Positions 1-7,465 of a stretch of 64,000 bases of DNA are shown piece by piece. A model generated the notes under the pieces. The model did not search any database. It was not told the DNA's origin and saw only the letters and a program-made list of their open reading frames with translations. Within the stretch, counting starts at the first letter, position 1. Each line of letters begins with the position of its first letter. This DNA is from CADEEN01 sp963816315. GTDB taxonomy: Bacteria; Pseudomonadota; Gammaproteobacteria; Burkholderiales; Burkholderiaceae_C. The position numbers and the translations under genes are program-made. The stretch spans positions 1 through 64,000 of the forward strand of contig CAWFJZ010000012.1 in assembly GCA_963816315.1 (NCBI GenBank), in the 5' to 3' direction.

Positions 1-234
1 CCCGCCGCGCCCGTCGCCGACTGCGAGCAACTGCAAGCCGAGATCACCCGCGTTGAACAGGCGCGGCGCAAGGCCGCCGACGATTCCGACAACGCCTGGA
101 AGGCCGTCGTGCCCTTCGTCGTGCTGGCGCGCAAGGCCAGCGCGAAGAGCGCCGTGGGCGATGCCGACAAGCGCCTGGCCGAATTGAAGCCGCAAGCGGC
201 GCAACGCTGCCCGGTGCCAAGCGATGCGCAGTGA
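1..234 (+). CDS. C-terminal end of an unidentified protein (partial)
   Basis: The frame is open from the first base and ends at TGA 232-234, so only the last 77 residues are visible. The segment is Ala/Lys/Arg rich and starts with a helical, charged stretch containing one Cys. A short hydrophobic run (VVPFVVLA) follows, and a second Cys lies close to the end. The next gene starts inside it at 224, an 11-base overlap that suggests translational coupling. Nothing visible identifies a family. It may be a small exported or lipoprotein-like protein, but the N-terminus is outside the window. Confidence 0.6.
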   Translation, partial: PAAPVADCEQLQAEITRVEQARRKAADDSDNAWKAVVPFVVLARKASAKSAVGDADKRLAELKPQAAQRCPVPSDAQ

Positions 235-670
235 GCTGGCGGTGGAGCTGGAGTCGGAGCGCATCGACCGCGACCCGCGCATCGAGGAATACAAGTGCGT
301 CTGCGCCTTCATGCGCCAGCACGCCACGCTGCGCTTCTACCAGCTCGCGCTGCTGCTCGGCACGACAGGCAGCATCGTCACCGCGCTGTCGTCGCAGGCC
401 GTGCGTTCGAGCGCGATGCGCATCGACATGCTGAAGTGCGGCGGCTTGCTGGTCGCGCTGGCGCTGCTGGTCATGGAGTACCGCTCCTCGACCTACTGGC
501 ACAGCCTGCGCCAGCGCGGCAACGAGCTGGCGGCCTCGCTCGGCTTCCACCGCTTCTCGGCCTCGTCGCGCTGGAGCCCGCTGACCACCAGCGGCGTCGG
601 CTTCTATCTGCACGCGCTGATCGCGGCGCTGTGGTTGGCCAGCCTGTTCCTGCGACCCGATTTCAACTGA
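224..670 (+). CDS. Small integral membrane protein, unknown function
   Basis: The product is 148 residues. The N-terminus is charged (about residues 1-35). A hydrophobic stretch at about 36-60 (YQLALLLGTTGSIVTAL), a second at about 70-86 (GGLLVALALLVMEY) and a third near the C-terminus (about 125-143) suggest three membrane segments. The start overlaps the end of the preceding gene, so the two are probably co-transcribed. No enzymatic motif is visible and I do not recognise the family. Confidence 0.6.
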   Translation: MRSELAVELESERIDRDPRIEEYKCVCAFMRQHATLRFYQLALLLGTTGSIVTALSSQAVRSSAMRIDMLKCGGLLVALALLVMEYRSSTYWHSLRQRGNELAASLGFHRFSASSRWSPLTTSGVGFYLHALIAALWLASLFLRPDFN

Positions 671-755
671 CATCGCCAATCCGTTTTCGCAAACCGCGCT
701 GAAACCGCGCATCAACACACTGACGACTCACCTTCAACGCAACGAGGTCACGTTC

Positions 756-926
756 ATGAAACCGAAGCCCCAAGCCACTTCGCACGACGACGAGATGAAG
801 TCCTTCGCCGACGACCCCGACTTCGCGACCACCACGCCCTGGTCGCTCGACGAGCTCGACGGCTCGGCCGATCTCGGCTCGGTGCGCTCGGCCTGGGCCG
901 GCAGCAGCGACGGCCTCGACTACTGA
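756..926 (+). CDS. Small acidic protein, unknown
   Basis: This is a 56-residue reading frame from ATG 756 to TGA 924-926. The product is rich in Asp, Ser and Ala, with a Lys/Pro N-terminus and several DD/DE pairs, and it has no membrane segment. It sits between a membrane-protein gene and a block of dispersed repeats. The composition looks protein-like rather than random, and the upstream sequence has a modest purine-rich stretch (AACGAGG) about 9 bases before the ATG. The function is unknown. Confidence 0.4.
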   Translation: MKPKPQATSHDDEMKSFADDPDFATTTPWSLDELDGSADLGSVRSAWAGSSDGLDY

Positions 927-933
927 CCAGATA

Positions 934-1190
934 TCCGTTCGGGCTGAGCCCAGCAGCCGTTCGGGCCGAGCCCGCATCCGTTCGGGCTGAGCTTGTCGAA
1001 GCCCAGCAAGCAGGCCCTTCGACAGGCTCAGGGCGAACGGGAGCAAAGCAATCTCTCTGACGTTCGGGCTGAGCCCAGCATCCGTTCGGGTGGAGCCGAA
1101 CATCATCCGTTCGGGCTGAGCCTGTCGAAGCCCTGCGCCGCAAGCAGGCCCTTCGACAGGCTCAGGGCGAACGGGAGCAAAGCAATCTCT
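934..1190. repeat. Cluster of a dispersed palindromic repeat
   Basis: This block has at least six degenerate copies of a unit built on CGTTCGGGCTGAGCCTGTCG and its inverted partner CTTCGACAGGCTCAGGGCG. Two copies form near-perfect inverted repeats with arms of roughly 24 bases. A 51-base segment is repeated exactly (1006-1056 and 1140-1190). Related copies lie at 1829-1853, 10550-10730 and 60349-60377. The behaviour is that of a REP-like dispersed element. No protein is expected here, although the repeat reads open in several frames. Confidence 0.85.
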
Positions 1191-1211
1191 ATGACAAGGA
1201 AACTCACCGCC

Positions 1212-1610
1212 ATGAAATTCTCGACAACGATCCTCCTGACGTGCCTGTTCGGCGCGGCCGTTGCCCATGCCGACCCGGTGCTGCGTGCCCGCTCGGCCGG
1301 CACCTTCAACGGCAGCAACGTCGATGCCGCCGGCGCGCGCCGCCTGATCACCGACGGCAACGGCAACGTGGTCGCCAACGGCAACTCGGGCTTCAGCACC
1401 GCCAACGGCAGCACCGGCTCGACCAGCAAGCGCTTCACGCGCAACGCCGACGGCACGGCCTCGGGCGAGCGCAACACCACGGCCACCAACGCCAACACCG
1501 GCGTCACCTACAACGGCTCGACGACCTACACCAAGGGCGAGGGCGTCAGCCGCAGCGGCGGCTGCACCGACGCGTCGGGCAACAGCGTCACCTGCGGGTC
1601 GGCACGCTGA
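1212..1610 (+). CDS. Secreted Gly/Asn/Thr-rich protein, unknown
   Basis: The product is 132 residues with a clear Sec signal peptide (MKFSTTILLTCLFGAAVAHA, cleavage expected after AHA). The mature part is rich in Gly, Asn, Thr and Ser, with repeats of the type NGNG/NGS, and has two Cys near the C-terminus. I chose ATG 1212 because it gives the signal peptide and follows AAGGA. ATG 1191 in the same frame would add seven residues encoded right at the end of the repeat cluster. The stop overlaps the next start (TGATG), indicating a two-gene unit. It is probably an exported or surface protein, with no recognised domain. Confidence 0.65.
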   Translation: MKFSTTILLTCLFGAAVAHADPVLRARSAGTFNGSNVDAAGARRLITDGNGNVVANGNSGFSTANGSTGSTSKRFTRNADGTASGERNTTATNANTGVTYNGSTTYTKGEGVSRSGGCTDASGNSVTCGSAR

Positions 1611-2128
1611 TGGGCGCGCGCACCTCCTCCACGTGGCGCGGTGCCGTGCTGACGCTGTGTGCCGCGGCGGCGCTGTCGGCGCAGGCCACCACGGCGCCGA
1701 TGCCGGTGATCTATCCCGCCAAGGGCCAGAGCCCGGCGCAGATGGACCAGGACAAGTACGCCTGCTTCCAGTGGGGCAAGGCGCAGTCGGGGTTCGATCC
1801 GATGGCGCCGGCGCCGCAGACGGCGAGCGCTTCGACAGGCTCAGCGCGAACGGAATCCATCGCAATGAACGGCAGCATGGTCAAAGGCGCCGCCGGTGGT
1901 GCCGCGGTGGCCGAGTTGACGAATGGCAACGCCGGCAAAGGCGCGGCCGTTGGTGTGCTCGGTGCCGCGGTGCGCGACCAGATGAAGAAGCAGCAGCAGA
2001 ACGCGCAGGCCTCGCAGCAACAGCAACAGGCGGAGCAACAGGCGCGTCAACAACAAGCGCAACAACGCGCCACCTTCGACCGCGCCTTCGGCGCCTGCCT
2101 CGAAGGCCGCGGCTACGTCGTCAAGTAG
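1610..2128 (+). CDS. Glycine-zipper envelope protein with a repeat-derived insert
   Basis: The product is 172 residues. It has a signal peptide (about 1-27), a mature domain with one Cys (DKYACFQWG), a glycine-zipper segment at about 88-120 (GAAGGAAV and GKGAAVGVLGAA), a Gln-rich stretch, and a second Cys in a conserved-looking C-terminus (FGACLEGRGY). Bases 1829-1853 are a copy of the dispersed palindromic repeat read in frame, encoding STGSART between the N-terminal domain and the glycine zipper. Glycine-zipper proteins of this kind are generally outer-membrane or periplasmic. The start overlaps the preceding stop. Confidence 0.7.
   Translation: MGARTSSTWRGAVLTLCAAAALSAQATTAPMPVIYPAKGQSPAQMDQDKYACFQWGKAQSGFDPMAPAPQTASASTGSARTESIAMNGSMVKGAAGGAAVAELTNGNAGKGAAVGVLGAAVRDQMKKQQQNAQASQQQQQAEQQARQQQAQQRATFDRAFGACLEGRGYVVK
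1829..1853. repeat. Dispersed repeat copy inside a coding sequence
   Basis: This 25-base copy of the TTCGACAGGCTCAG type element lies in frame within the glycine-zipper gene. It carries the CGCG variant of the distal part, also seen near 10710. It adds a Ser/Thr/Arg linker without breaking the frame. Confidence 0.75.
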
Positions 2129-2141
2129 GAGCGATCACACG

Positions 2142-3239
2142 ATGAACTGTCTGACCCTGGGCGCCCTGCTGGGCGCCAGCCTTGTCGCGGCCGCCTGCGC
2201 GCCGAAGCAAGACGCCGTGCATGAAGACGTGCGCCCGGTGAAGAGCGCCGTCGTCGGCCAGAGCAACGGCTCGGTGGGCGCCAGCTACTCGGGCGAGGTG
2301 CGCGCGCGCTACGAAAGCAAGCTCGGCTTTCAGACCTCAGGCAAGGTGGTGGCGCGGCTGGTCGAGGTCGGCAGTCACGTCAAGCGCGGCCAGGTGCTGA
2401 TGCGGCTGGACCCGGCGCAGGAGTCGCTGCACGTGGTGGCCGCCGTGGCCGATGTCGATGCGGCGCGGAGCCGCGTCGCGCAGAACCGCGTCGATCTGCA
2501 GCGCACCGAGCAGCTGCTCGGCCGCCAGTTCGCGTCGCAGGCCGAGGTCGATCAACAGAAGCTCGCGCTCGCGCAATCCGAGTCGCAGCTGAAGGCCGCG
2601 TTGGCGCAGCAGTCGATCAAGGTCAACCAGCGCGGCTACACCGATCTCGTCGCCGACCGCGACGGTCTGGTCACCGCGATCAGCGCCGAGGGCGGCCAGG
2701 TCGTCTCGCCCGGCCAGGCGGTGGTGACGGTGGCGGCCGACGGCGAGCGCGAGGTCGTGATCAGCATTGCCGAGTCGCGCGTCGATGAACTGCGGCGTGC
2801 CAAGTCGCTGCAGGTCTCGGCCTGGGCGCGGCGCGGCAAGACCTACAGCGGCACGTTGCGTGAACTCGCCCCCGACACCGACAGCGTGACGCGCACCTAC
2901 TCGGCGCGCATCGCGGTGAAAGACGCCGACGCCGGCCTGATGCTCGGCATGACGGCCTCGGTGTTCACCGCCGACGTGGACGGCGAACGCGCGATCCGCC
3001 TGCCGCTGACCGCGGTACTCGACAAAGGCGGCCAGCCGCTGGTGTGGGTGATCGACGAAAAGTCGGCGCAGGTGGCGGCGCGGCCGGTGACGCTGGGCAG
3101 CGCGCAAGACGACAGCGTGCTGATCGCCAGCGGCCTCACGGGCGGCGAGACGGTGGTGACGGCCGGCGTGCACATGCTGCATGCGGGGCAGAAGGTGAAG
3201 ACGGTGGGCGCGGGGCAGGCGGTGGCGAAGGTGCGGTGA
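2142..3239 (+). CDS. RND efflux periplasmic adaptor (HlyD/MFP family)
   Basis: The product is a 365-residue lipoprotein-type membrane-fusion protein that would link an inner-membrane RND pump to a TolC channel. The signal peptide ends in a lipobox (LVAAAC, Cys about 19). After it come a first beta/lipoyl half (GEVRARYESKLGFQTSGKV, VGSHVKRGQVLMRLD), a coiled-coil hairpin (about 85-150), the second lipoyl half (RDGLVTAISAEGGQVVSPGQ) and C-terminal beta-barrel and membrane-proximal domains. The matching pump lies at 7466, after about 4 kb of foreign-looking DNA, and a TolC gene follows the pump. The operon therefore seems to have been split by an insertion. Confidence 0.92.
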   Translation: MNCLTLGALLGASLVAAACAPKQDAVHEDVRPVKSAVVGQSNGSVGASYSGEVRARYESKLGFQTSGKVVARLVEVGSHVKRGQVLMRLDPAQESLHVVAAVADVDAARSRVAQNRVDLQRTEQLLGRQFASQAEVDQQKLALAQSESQLKAALAQQSIKVNQRGYTDLVADRDGLVTAISAEGGQVVSPGQAVVTVAADGEREVVISIAESRVDELRRAKSLQVSAWARRGKTYSGTLRELAPDTDSVTRTYSARIAVKDADAGLMLGMTASVFTADVDGERAIRLPLTAVLDKGGQPLVWVIDEKSAQVAARPVTLGSAQDDSVLIASGLTGGETVVTAGVHMLHAGQKVKTVGAGQAVAKVR

Positions 3240-3478
3240 GAATCAGGGCGCTGCGAAGAGGCGCTAGCTGCTGACCGATGCAATCGAGGCCGAGATATCT
3301 GTCCCTAAACTCGCGACCTCGATCGTCGCAGAGCGGCTGGCACTGCAACACTGACTCTCGGGGGAACTTGACACATAAGGGAGCGTAGGGTGGACTCTGC
3401 GGCCGTGTTACCTGGCTGTGATGCAAACATCTGATTTAGCATCAGGCGATATCGCGGTGAGGCGCATGAGGGAGTGCA

Positions 3479-4423
3479 ATGCCCGAAGACAGCAAAGAGC
3501 TAAGAGCGGAGTTGACGGCGTGCCTGCCAAGTTTGGTCATCGACCAAGTTGCCGCCGCATCCGGTCAGCGTGTCGTGTACTTTGGTCGCTTCGACGACTC
3601 GCTGATCCCTGAGGACATTCCCGGTGACTCGGCCTTCCTCCGGGGTTGGCAGGCATGGGGGAAGGTCGTAATCAAAGTGGTCTCCGGCGCCACGCCGGAA
3701 GGGCTAACTCGACTCGAGGCGGAGACGAAGATTCTTCGCGACGTGAAGCCAGCCCAGTTCCCCGCTCTGCGCTTCTCGAACCTTTTTGTCGAAAACCCCA
3801 TCACGGATGACAAGCTTCTTCAGACGCTCTACATCAGCATCGAGGAGTTCATAGAGTCTCGAACGCTGACAGAACTCCTGCGCGCTCATCTTGGCGCACC
3901 CAAGGAAGTATCAAGAATTGCCCTCGGGATTGCCGAAGCGTTGAACCCCCTTTGGACTCATCCTCTTCGCTTTGTCCACCGCGACATCAAACCTGCAAAC
4001 ATTCTGCTGAGGCCTGACGGGACGGTTGTTGTAATCGACCTCGGTATCGTTCGAGAGACCGGCGGCATCGGAATCACCCGAGATGGGTGGGGGAACGGGC
4101 CTCTCACACTCGACTACGCAGCGCCGGAACAGATTGCAAACGACAAGGATGCCATCTCGTTCAAGACAGACTTCTTCGCGCTTGGCGTGCTCATGTATCA
4201 GATGCTGGCAGGCCATCATCCGTTCAGAGTTCGCCCTGGGATGCACGACCATGAACTGGCGATCGCGATACAGGGAACGCCGCATCGCTCTCTTGTTGAA
4301 CATGGGTGTACAGATGGTAGGACGTGCGCTCTGATCGATGCGCTCCTTCGAAAGGCGCCGTATCAGCGGCCAAGGGCACCCACTCTGCTCATTCATGAGT
4401 TGAAATTGATTCAAGGGAGCTAA
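3479..4423 (+). CDS. Serine/threonine protein kinase of an inserted gene islet
   Basis: The 314-residue product is a cytoplasmic Hanks-type kinase with no membrane segment. Visible catalytic elements are the beta-3 lysine (VVIKV, K66), the alpha-C glutamate (E82), the HRDIKPANIL catalytic loop (D169, K171, N174), DLG (187-189) in place of DFG, APEQ (215-218) and the later conserved Asp (D231, DFFALG). A classical glycine-rich loop is not obvious. A GGGAG ribosome site precedes ATG 3479. The next gene starts 2 bases after the stop, so the two are one transcription unit. Local GC is low (about 47% in 3781-3840 by hand count, against up to about 70% in flanking genes). A role in defence or stress signalling is inference only. 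Confidence 0.9.
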   Translation: MPEDSKELRAELTACLPSLVIDQVAAASGQRVVYFGRFDDSLIPEDIPGDSAFLRGWQAWGKVVIKVVSGATPEGLTRLEAETKILRDVKPAQFPALRFSNLFVENPITDDKLLQTLYISIEEFIESRTLTELLRAHLGAPKEVSRIALGIAEALNPLWTHPLRFVHRDIKPANILLRPDGTVVVIDLGIVRETGGIGITRDGWGNGPLTLDYAAPEQIANDKDAISFKTDFFALGVLMYQMLAGHHPFRVRPGMHDHELAIAIQGTPHRSLVEHGCTDGRTCALIDALLRKAPYQRPRAPTLLIHELKLIQGS

Positions 4424-4425
4424 GC

Positions 4426-5584
4426 GTGGGCCTACGACTTCTTCACCAGGTTGGTCACAACGCCAAGTGGAACATCCAGTCCTTCGAGGACGAGAAGTGC
4501 GGGCATGGACTAATACTGAGCCCCCTGCATCAGTCGATGAACAGCGTCGAGAGACTGAACGAGACAACACTTAGCGCGTCTCTGTTCGACCCACAGTTCT
4601 ACTTGCCGAGTTCGCAAAAGCCGAAGCTGCTTGAATACCCCTTCTTTCCCGAAGCTGTCGGTGGAGGATTCAAGACTTCTTCGTTCAAGTCGCACGCGCT
4701 AGATGTCGCGAAACAGTGCTTGGACTTTCAGCGTGCTCTCGGATTCCGCCGACTGGTCGTGCCCACGAGATTCATCGACCAACTCTACTCAGACTACGTG
4801 GACAGGCAGAAGGCATTCACTGTCGAGGCGTTCATCGAGGTGGGCGGAGATGACTCGCTCTGTCTGTCGTTGGCCGTTACTTCAGCAATGATAGAAGACG
4901 CTGGATTTCGGCAACGACTTCTGAACTGGATCACATCCTACCCTTCAGTAGAGCACGTGTATCTCATGTACCAGCATGAGCGGGATACGAAGCAGATAGG
5001 GGACGCTGCGTTCCTTCGAGCGGCACACGACTTCTTTGAAGAGATCCAAAGTACAGGGCTGTCGCTGACCGTGGGCTACACCAACACTGAGTGCGTGCTT
5101 TACAGCGTGCTCGACGATATCGAGTTGACTATTGGTGCCTTCGAGAACACTCGCATCTTCTCGATCGACAAGTTTCTGGTATCTGAGGAAGATCGGCGTG
5201 GACCCAAAGCACCGGATCTACCTTCCCGGCCTCCTGAACTGGGTCCAATTTGAGGACGCTCGACAAATCCGCGGCAAAGCTCCGAAGGTTTGGGAAGCCA
5301 TCCACGTGCCGACCGAATACAGTGAGCAGGCCTTGGCGCAGGCAGTCGATCCGACATTCAACCAGCCGCCGCTCTACAAGCACTATTTCAAGATCATGGG
5401 CCAGGAGTTCGACACGCTGGCCAGCATGGGGCGCGGTGAGCGAATCGCGTACCTGCAGACTCGCGTCAGTGGTGCAAGGCAGGCTTACCTTGCGCTTGAG
5501 AAGGCAAACATCTTGCTTGAGCGGCATGGGCGTGGCGGCCATCTGCCGGCTTGGGCTGACTACTTGAGTGGCCTCAAGGCTTGA
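4426..5584 (+). CDS. Kinase-partner protein, unknown family, one frameshift
   Basis: The protein starts at GTG 4426, two bases after the kinase stop, and would have about 385 residues. The frame breaks near 5212. The first part reads RRGPKA then drifts, while the frame shifted by one base continues RIYLPGLLNW to a stop at 5582-5584. Removing one C from 5209-5212 restores a continuous protein. The order of alternating hydrophobic strands and helices suggests an alpha/beta (possibly TIM-barrel-like) fold, but I recognise no family or catalytic motif. Tight coupling to the kinase suggests it is a substrate, effector or regulator of it. The end overlaps the convergent nuclease-like gene by 25 bases. 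Confidence 0.7.
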
Positions 5585-6276
5585 CGGGGTGATCGAGCGA
5601 TCACAGCTTGCGCGGTCCACATCCTTTGCGGGCTGTTAGGCCGCTTCGTCTTCGCGGCGACGCGTATCCGCAAGTTGCCCTCTGTCGAACAGGTTGCGAG
5701 TCCGACGTTGGCTCGCTTGAACGCAGTCAATGCAAGCTCGCTGAGGGGATAGTGCTCATCGAGAACGACCCATGATTGCGTAGCAAATTGGCAGTTCCGG
5801 TAGGCCTGCGTCAGGGCTCGACCCCAGTCTCGCAGTTTCGCTTCAATCGCAATCACGTCCTTGTATGGTGCCTCTTTGACTGCTTTCAACTCAACCAAGG
5901 CACCCTCTCGTCGCGCCAACCCAATCGCCGTCAAATCGCGGACGGCTTTCAGCGCGGATGAGCGAGACATACCAGTTTGTCTCATGAAGGCAGAAACCGA
6001 GGCAACCTTGCGCGAAGTGTTCGGCGCGAGTAGCGGCGCAAGGCGAAGCGGCACTCTTCGCAGAAGGCGTTGCGTGTGGCTGATCCCACGTAGCGTCGGA
6101 ACAAGAACGAGGTCTGCGATGCCAACTCCGGCGTCTACTTCTCGCATAAGTGACCAACCTTGAGGGGCGCCCCTCCGTAAGACCTTGATGAGTGCCTCAA
6201 CGAGGTTTGCTTCCGATGCGAAGCCCCTAGTCTTGACCAACCCTCGCCCCTCACTGTCTTGCGCTGTTGAGATCAC
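5560..6276 (-). CDS. PD-(D/E)XK nuclease-like protein with an internal winged helix
   Basis: The product is 238 residues. A nuclease-like core is suggested by D55 in GIADLVLV and by E145-A-K147 in AIEAKLRDWGRALTQAYR, the D...ExK pattern of restriction-endonuclease-like folds. A winged-helix segment lies between them (about 92-125: SAFMRQTGMSRSSALKAVRDL). The QAYRN/SWVVLDE segment after the ExK also fits the superfamily. It faces the kinase pair and follows a RusA-like gene on the same strand, with a gap of about 70 bases. The assignment rests on motif reading. It could be a DNA-repair, anti-phage or mobile-element function. Confidence 0.6.
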   Translation of the reverse strand: MISTAQDSEGRGLVKTRGFASEANLVEALIKVLRRGAPQGWSLMREVDAGVGIADLVLVPTLRGISHTQRLLRRVPLRLAPLLAPNTSRKVASVSAFMRQTGMSRSSALKAVRDLTAIGLARREGALVELKAVKEAPYKDVIAIEAKLRDWGRALTQAYRNCQFATQSWVVLDEHYPLSELALTAFKRANVGLATCSTEGNLRIRVAAKTKRPNSPQRMWTAQAVIARSPRQALRPLK

Positions 6277-6348
6277 TGCCAGTCTTTTTGCTCTGTGTGC
6301 CGACTATTGCTCGGCCGCTGCGGTCGAGTGGCAGGCCTATTCGCGGCG

Positions 6349-7083
6349 TCAATTTCCCGCGGGCTTTGTCCAGGTGTTGAGGGCGACCAGCTCAAAACCA
6401 GATTGCTCAATTCTGGTGCGGTGGAAGCCCATGAGCATCGGTGAAACGTACTTGCCGTGCTGGAACGCTCGGAACTGCGGTAAACCTTCCTGACGTAGTT
6501 CATGGCGTAGTGTCCGCTTGCGCTTGGTCATGTCCGCTAGCGCGTGGGCGAGGGCGACGGTCTGCTCCGCCGGAACTGGCTTCAGACCCTCGGTTGTCCA
6601 TGCCTGATCTGAAAGCGGGTAGTACAGCCTGTCCGGCATCTCGTACAGACGCAGGGGCAAGGGCATGAAGTCATCGGGCGAGGCCCGAATCTCCATCTGG
6701 AAGCGCGCGCCGTATGGGACGTCAATCCACGAAATGTCGATGTGCTGGACTTGGCAGTCGTCGATCAGAAGACCGCCGTTGCCTTTGATCGTGTCGAGCA
6801 GTTGCTTGGCGTGGTTGTCGATGTCGCCGTAGGACGGCGTCTCTAGCATCTTCTGCTCTTCGAGGTAGAGCACGACCCGGAGCGAAACGTCGCCGACGAA
6901 GACGTACTTGTTCGTGAGCTGCGAGCGAACGGCCGTCTTGAACGCAGCGCGGGCGTTGCCACTATTGGCGTAGGAGACCGGCTCAAGTTCGAATTGCTGC
7001 TGCCACTCGCCGAACATCGGGTTGATGCCCGCGGCCGCGCCCCTCCGCTCGATCTCGAACGGTTCGTCCATCGCATTCTCCAT
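6349..7083 (-). CDS. RusA-like Holliday-junction resolvase family protein
   Basis: The product is 244 residues from ATG 7083, chosen because AGGAGG (7087-7092 on the complement) lies just upstream. A longer frame to 7209 has no such signal. The RusA signature is visible at GDIDNHAKQLLD (D87, D89, K93), followed by LLIDDCQVQ (D108, D109). These are the acidic and lysine positions RusA uses to bind metal and cut four-way junctions. The protein is about twice the size of phage RusA, with extra C-terminal sequence of unknown role. It is the upstream gene of a two-gene minus-strand unit with the PD-(D/E)XK-like protein. Confidence 0.7.
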   Translation of the reverse strand: MENAMDEPFEIERRGAAAGINPMFGEWQQQFELEPVSYANSGNARAAFKTAVRSQLTNKYVFVGDVSLRVVLYLEEQKMLETPSYGDIDNHAKQLLDTIKGNGGLLIDDCQVQHIDISWIDVPYGARFQMEIRASPDDFMPLPLRLYEMPDRLYYPLSDQAWTTEGLKPVPAEQTVALAHALADMTKRKRTLRHELRQEGLPQFRAFQHGKYVSPMLMGFHRTRIEQSGFELVALNTWTKPAGN

Positions 7084-7465
7084 ACACCTCCTGCGCATGC
7101 ACTTGGCGAGCAGCCTCCCGACAGGGACTTCGCTGCGCCAAATTCCAAGGTCAGTCTTGCAGCGCGGGGATTGTGCCTTGATGAGGCAGGATGCCTGGTC
7201 ACAACACAAGCGTCATAAGTGGATGAAGCCCGAGAGCTTCACAGCCGCGCTAAATGGCTCAAACGACCTTCAATCGTAGAAGGTTGCCCACGCCCGCTTT
7301 GGCGACGGGCGGCCGGTGGCTGCGCTGACGAGCGACCGTACTGCAGCGCCGCTGCCATTGCCGTCCCGTGCAATTTCAATCGAAATCCCAAAGCCGTCGC
7401 GCGAAAGCGCACTGCAACGCCGCGCAGGCGAAATGCTCGGGTCGCCAACGAACAGCCCGCGCCCC

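Noticed and set aside
934..1190. The repeat cluster as a CRISPR array or small ORF
   Set aside because: Units are palindromic, irregularly spaced and degenerate, without regular spacers. The open frames through them only reflect the repeat sequence.
3240..3478. Direct repeats (attachment sites) bordering the islet
   Set aside because: I compared the sequence around 3240 with that around 7250-7465 by eye and found no convincing repeat, integrase or tRNA at the edges.
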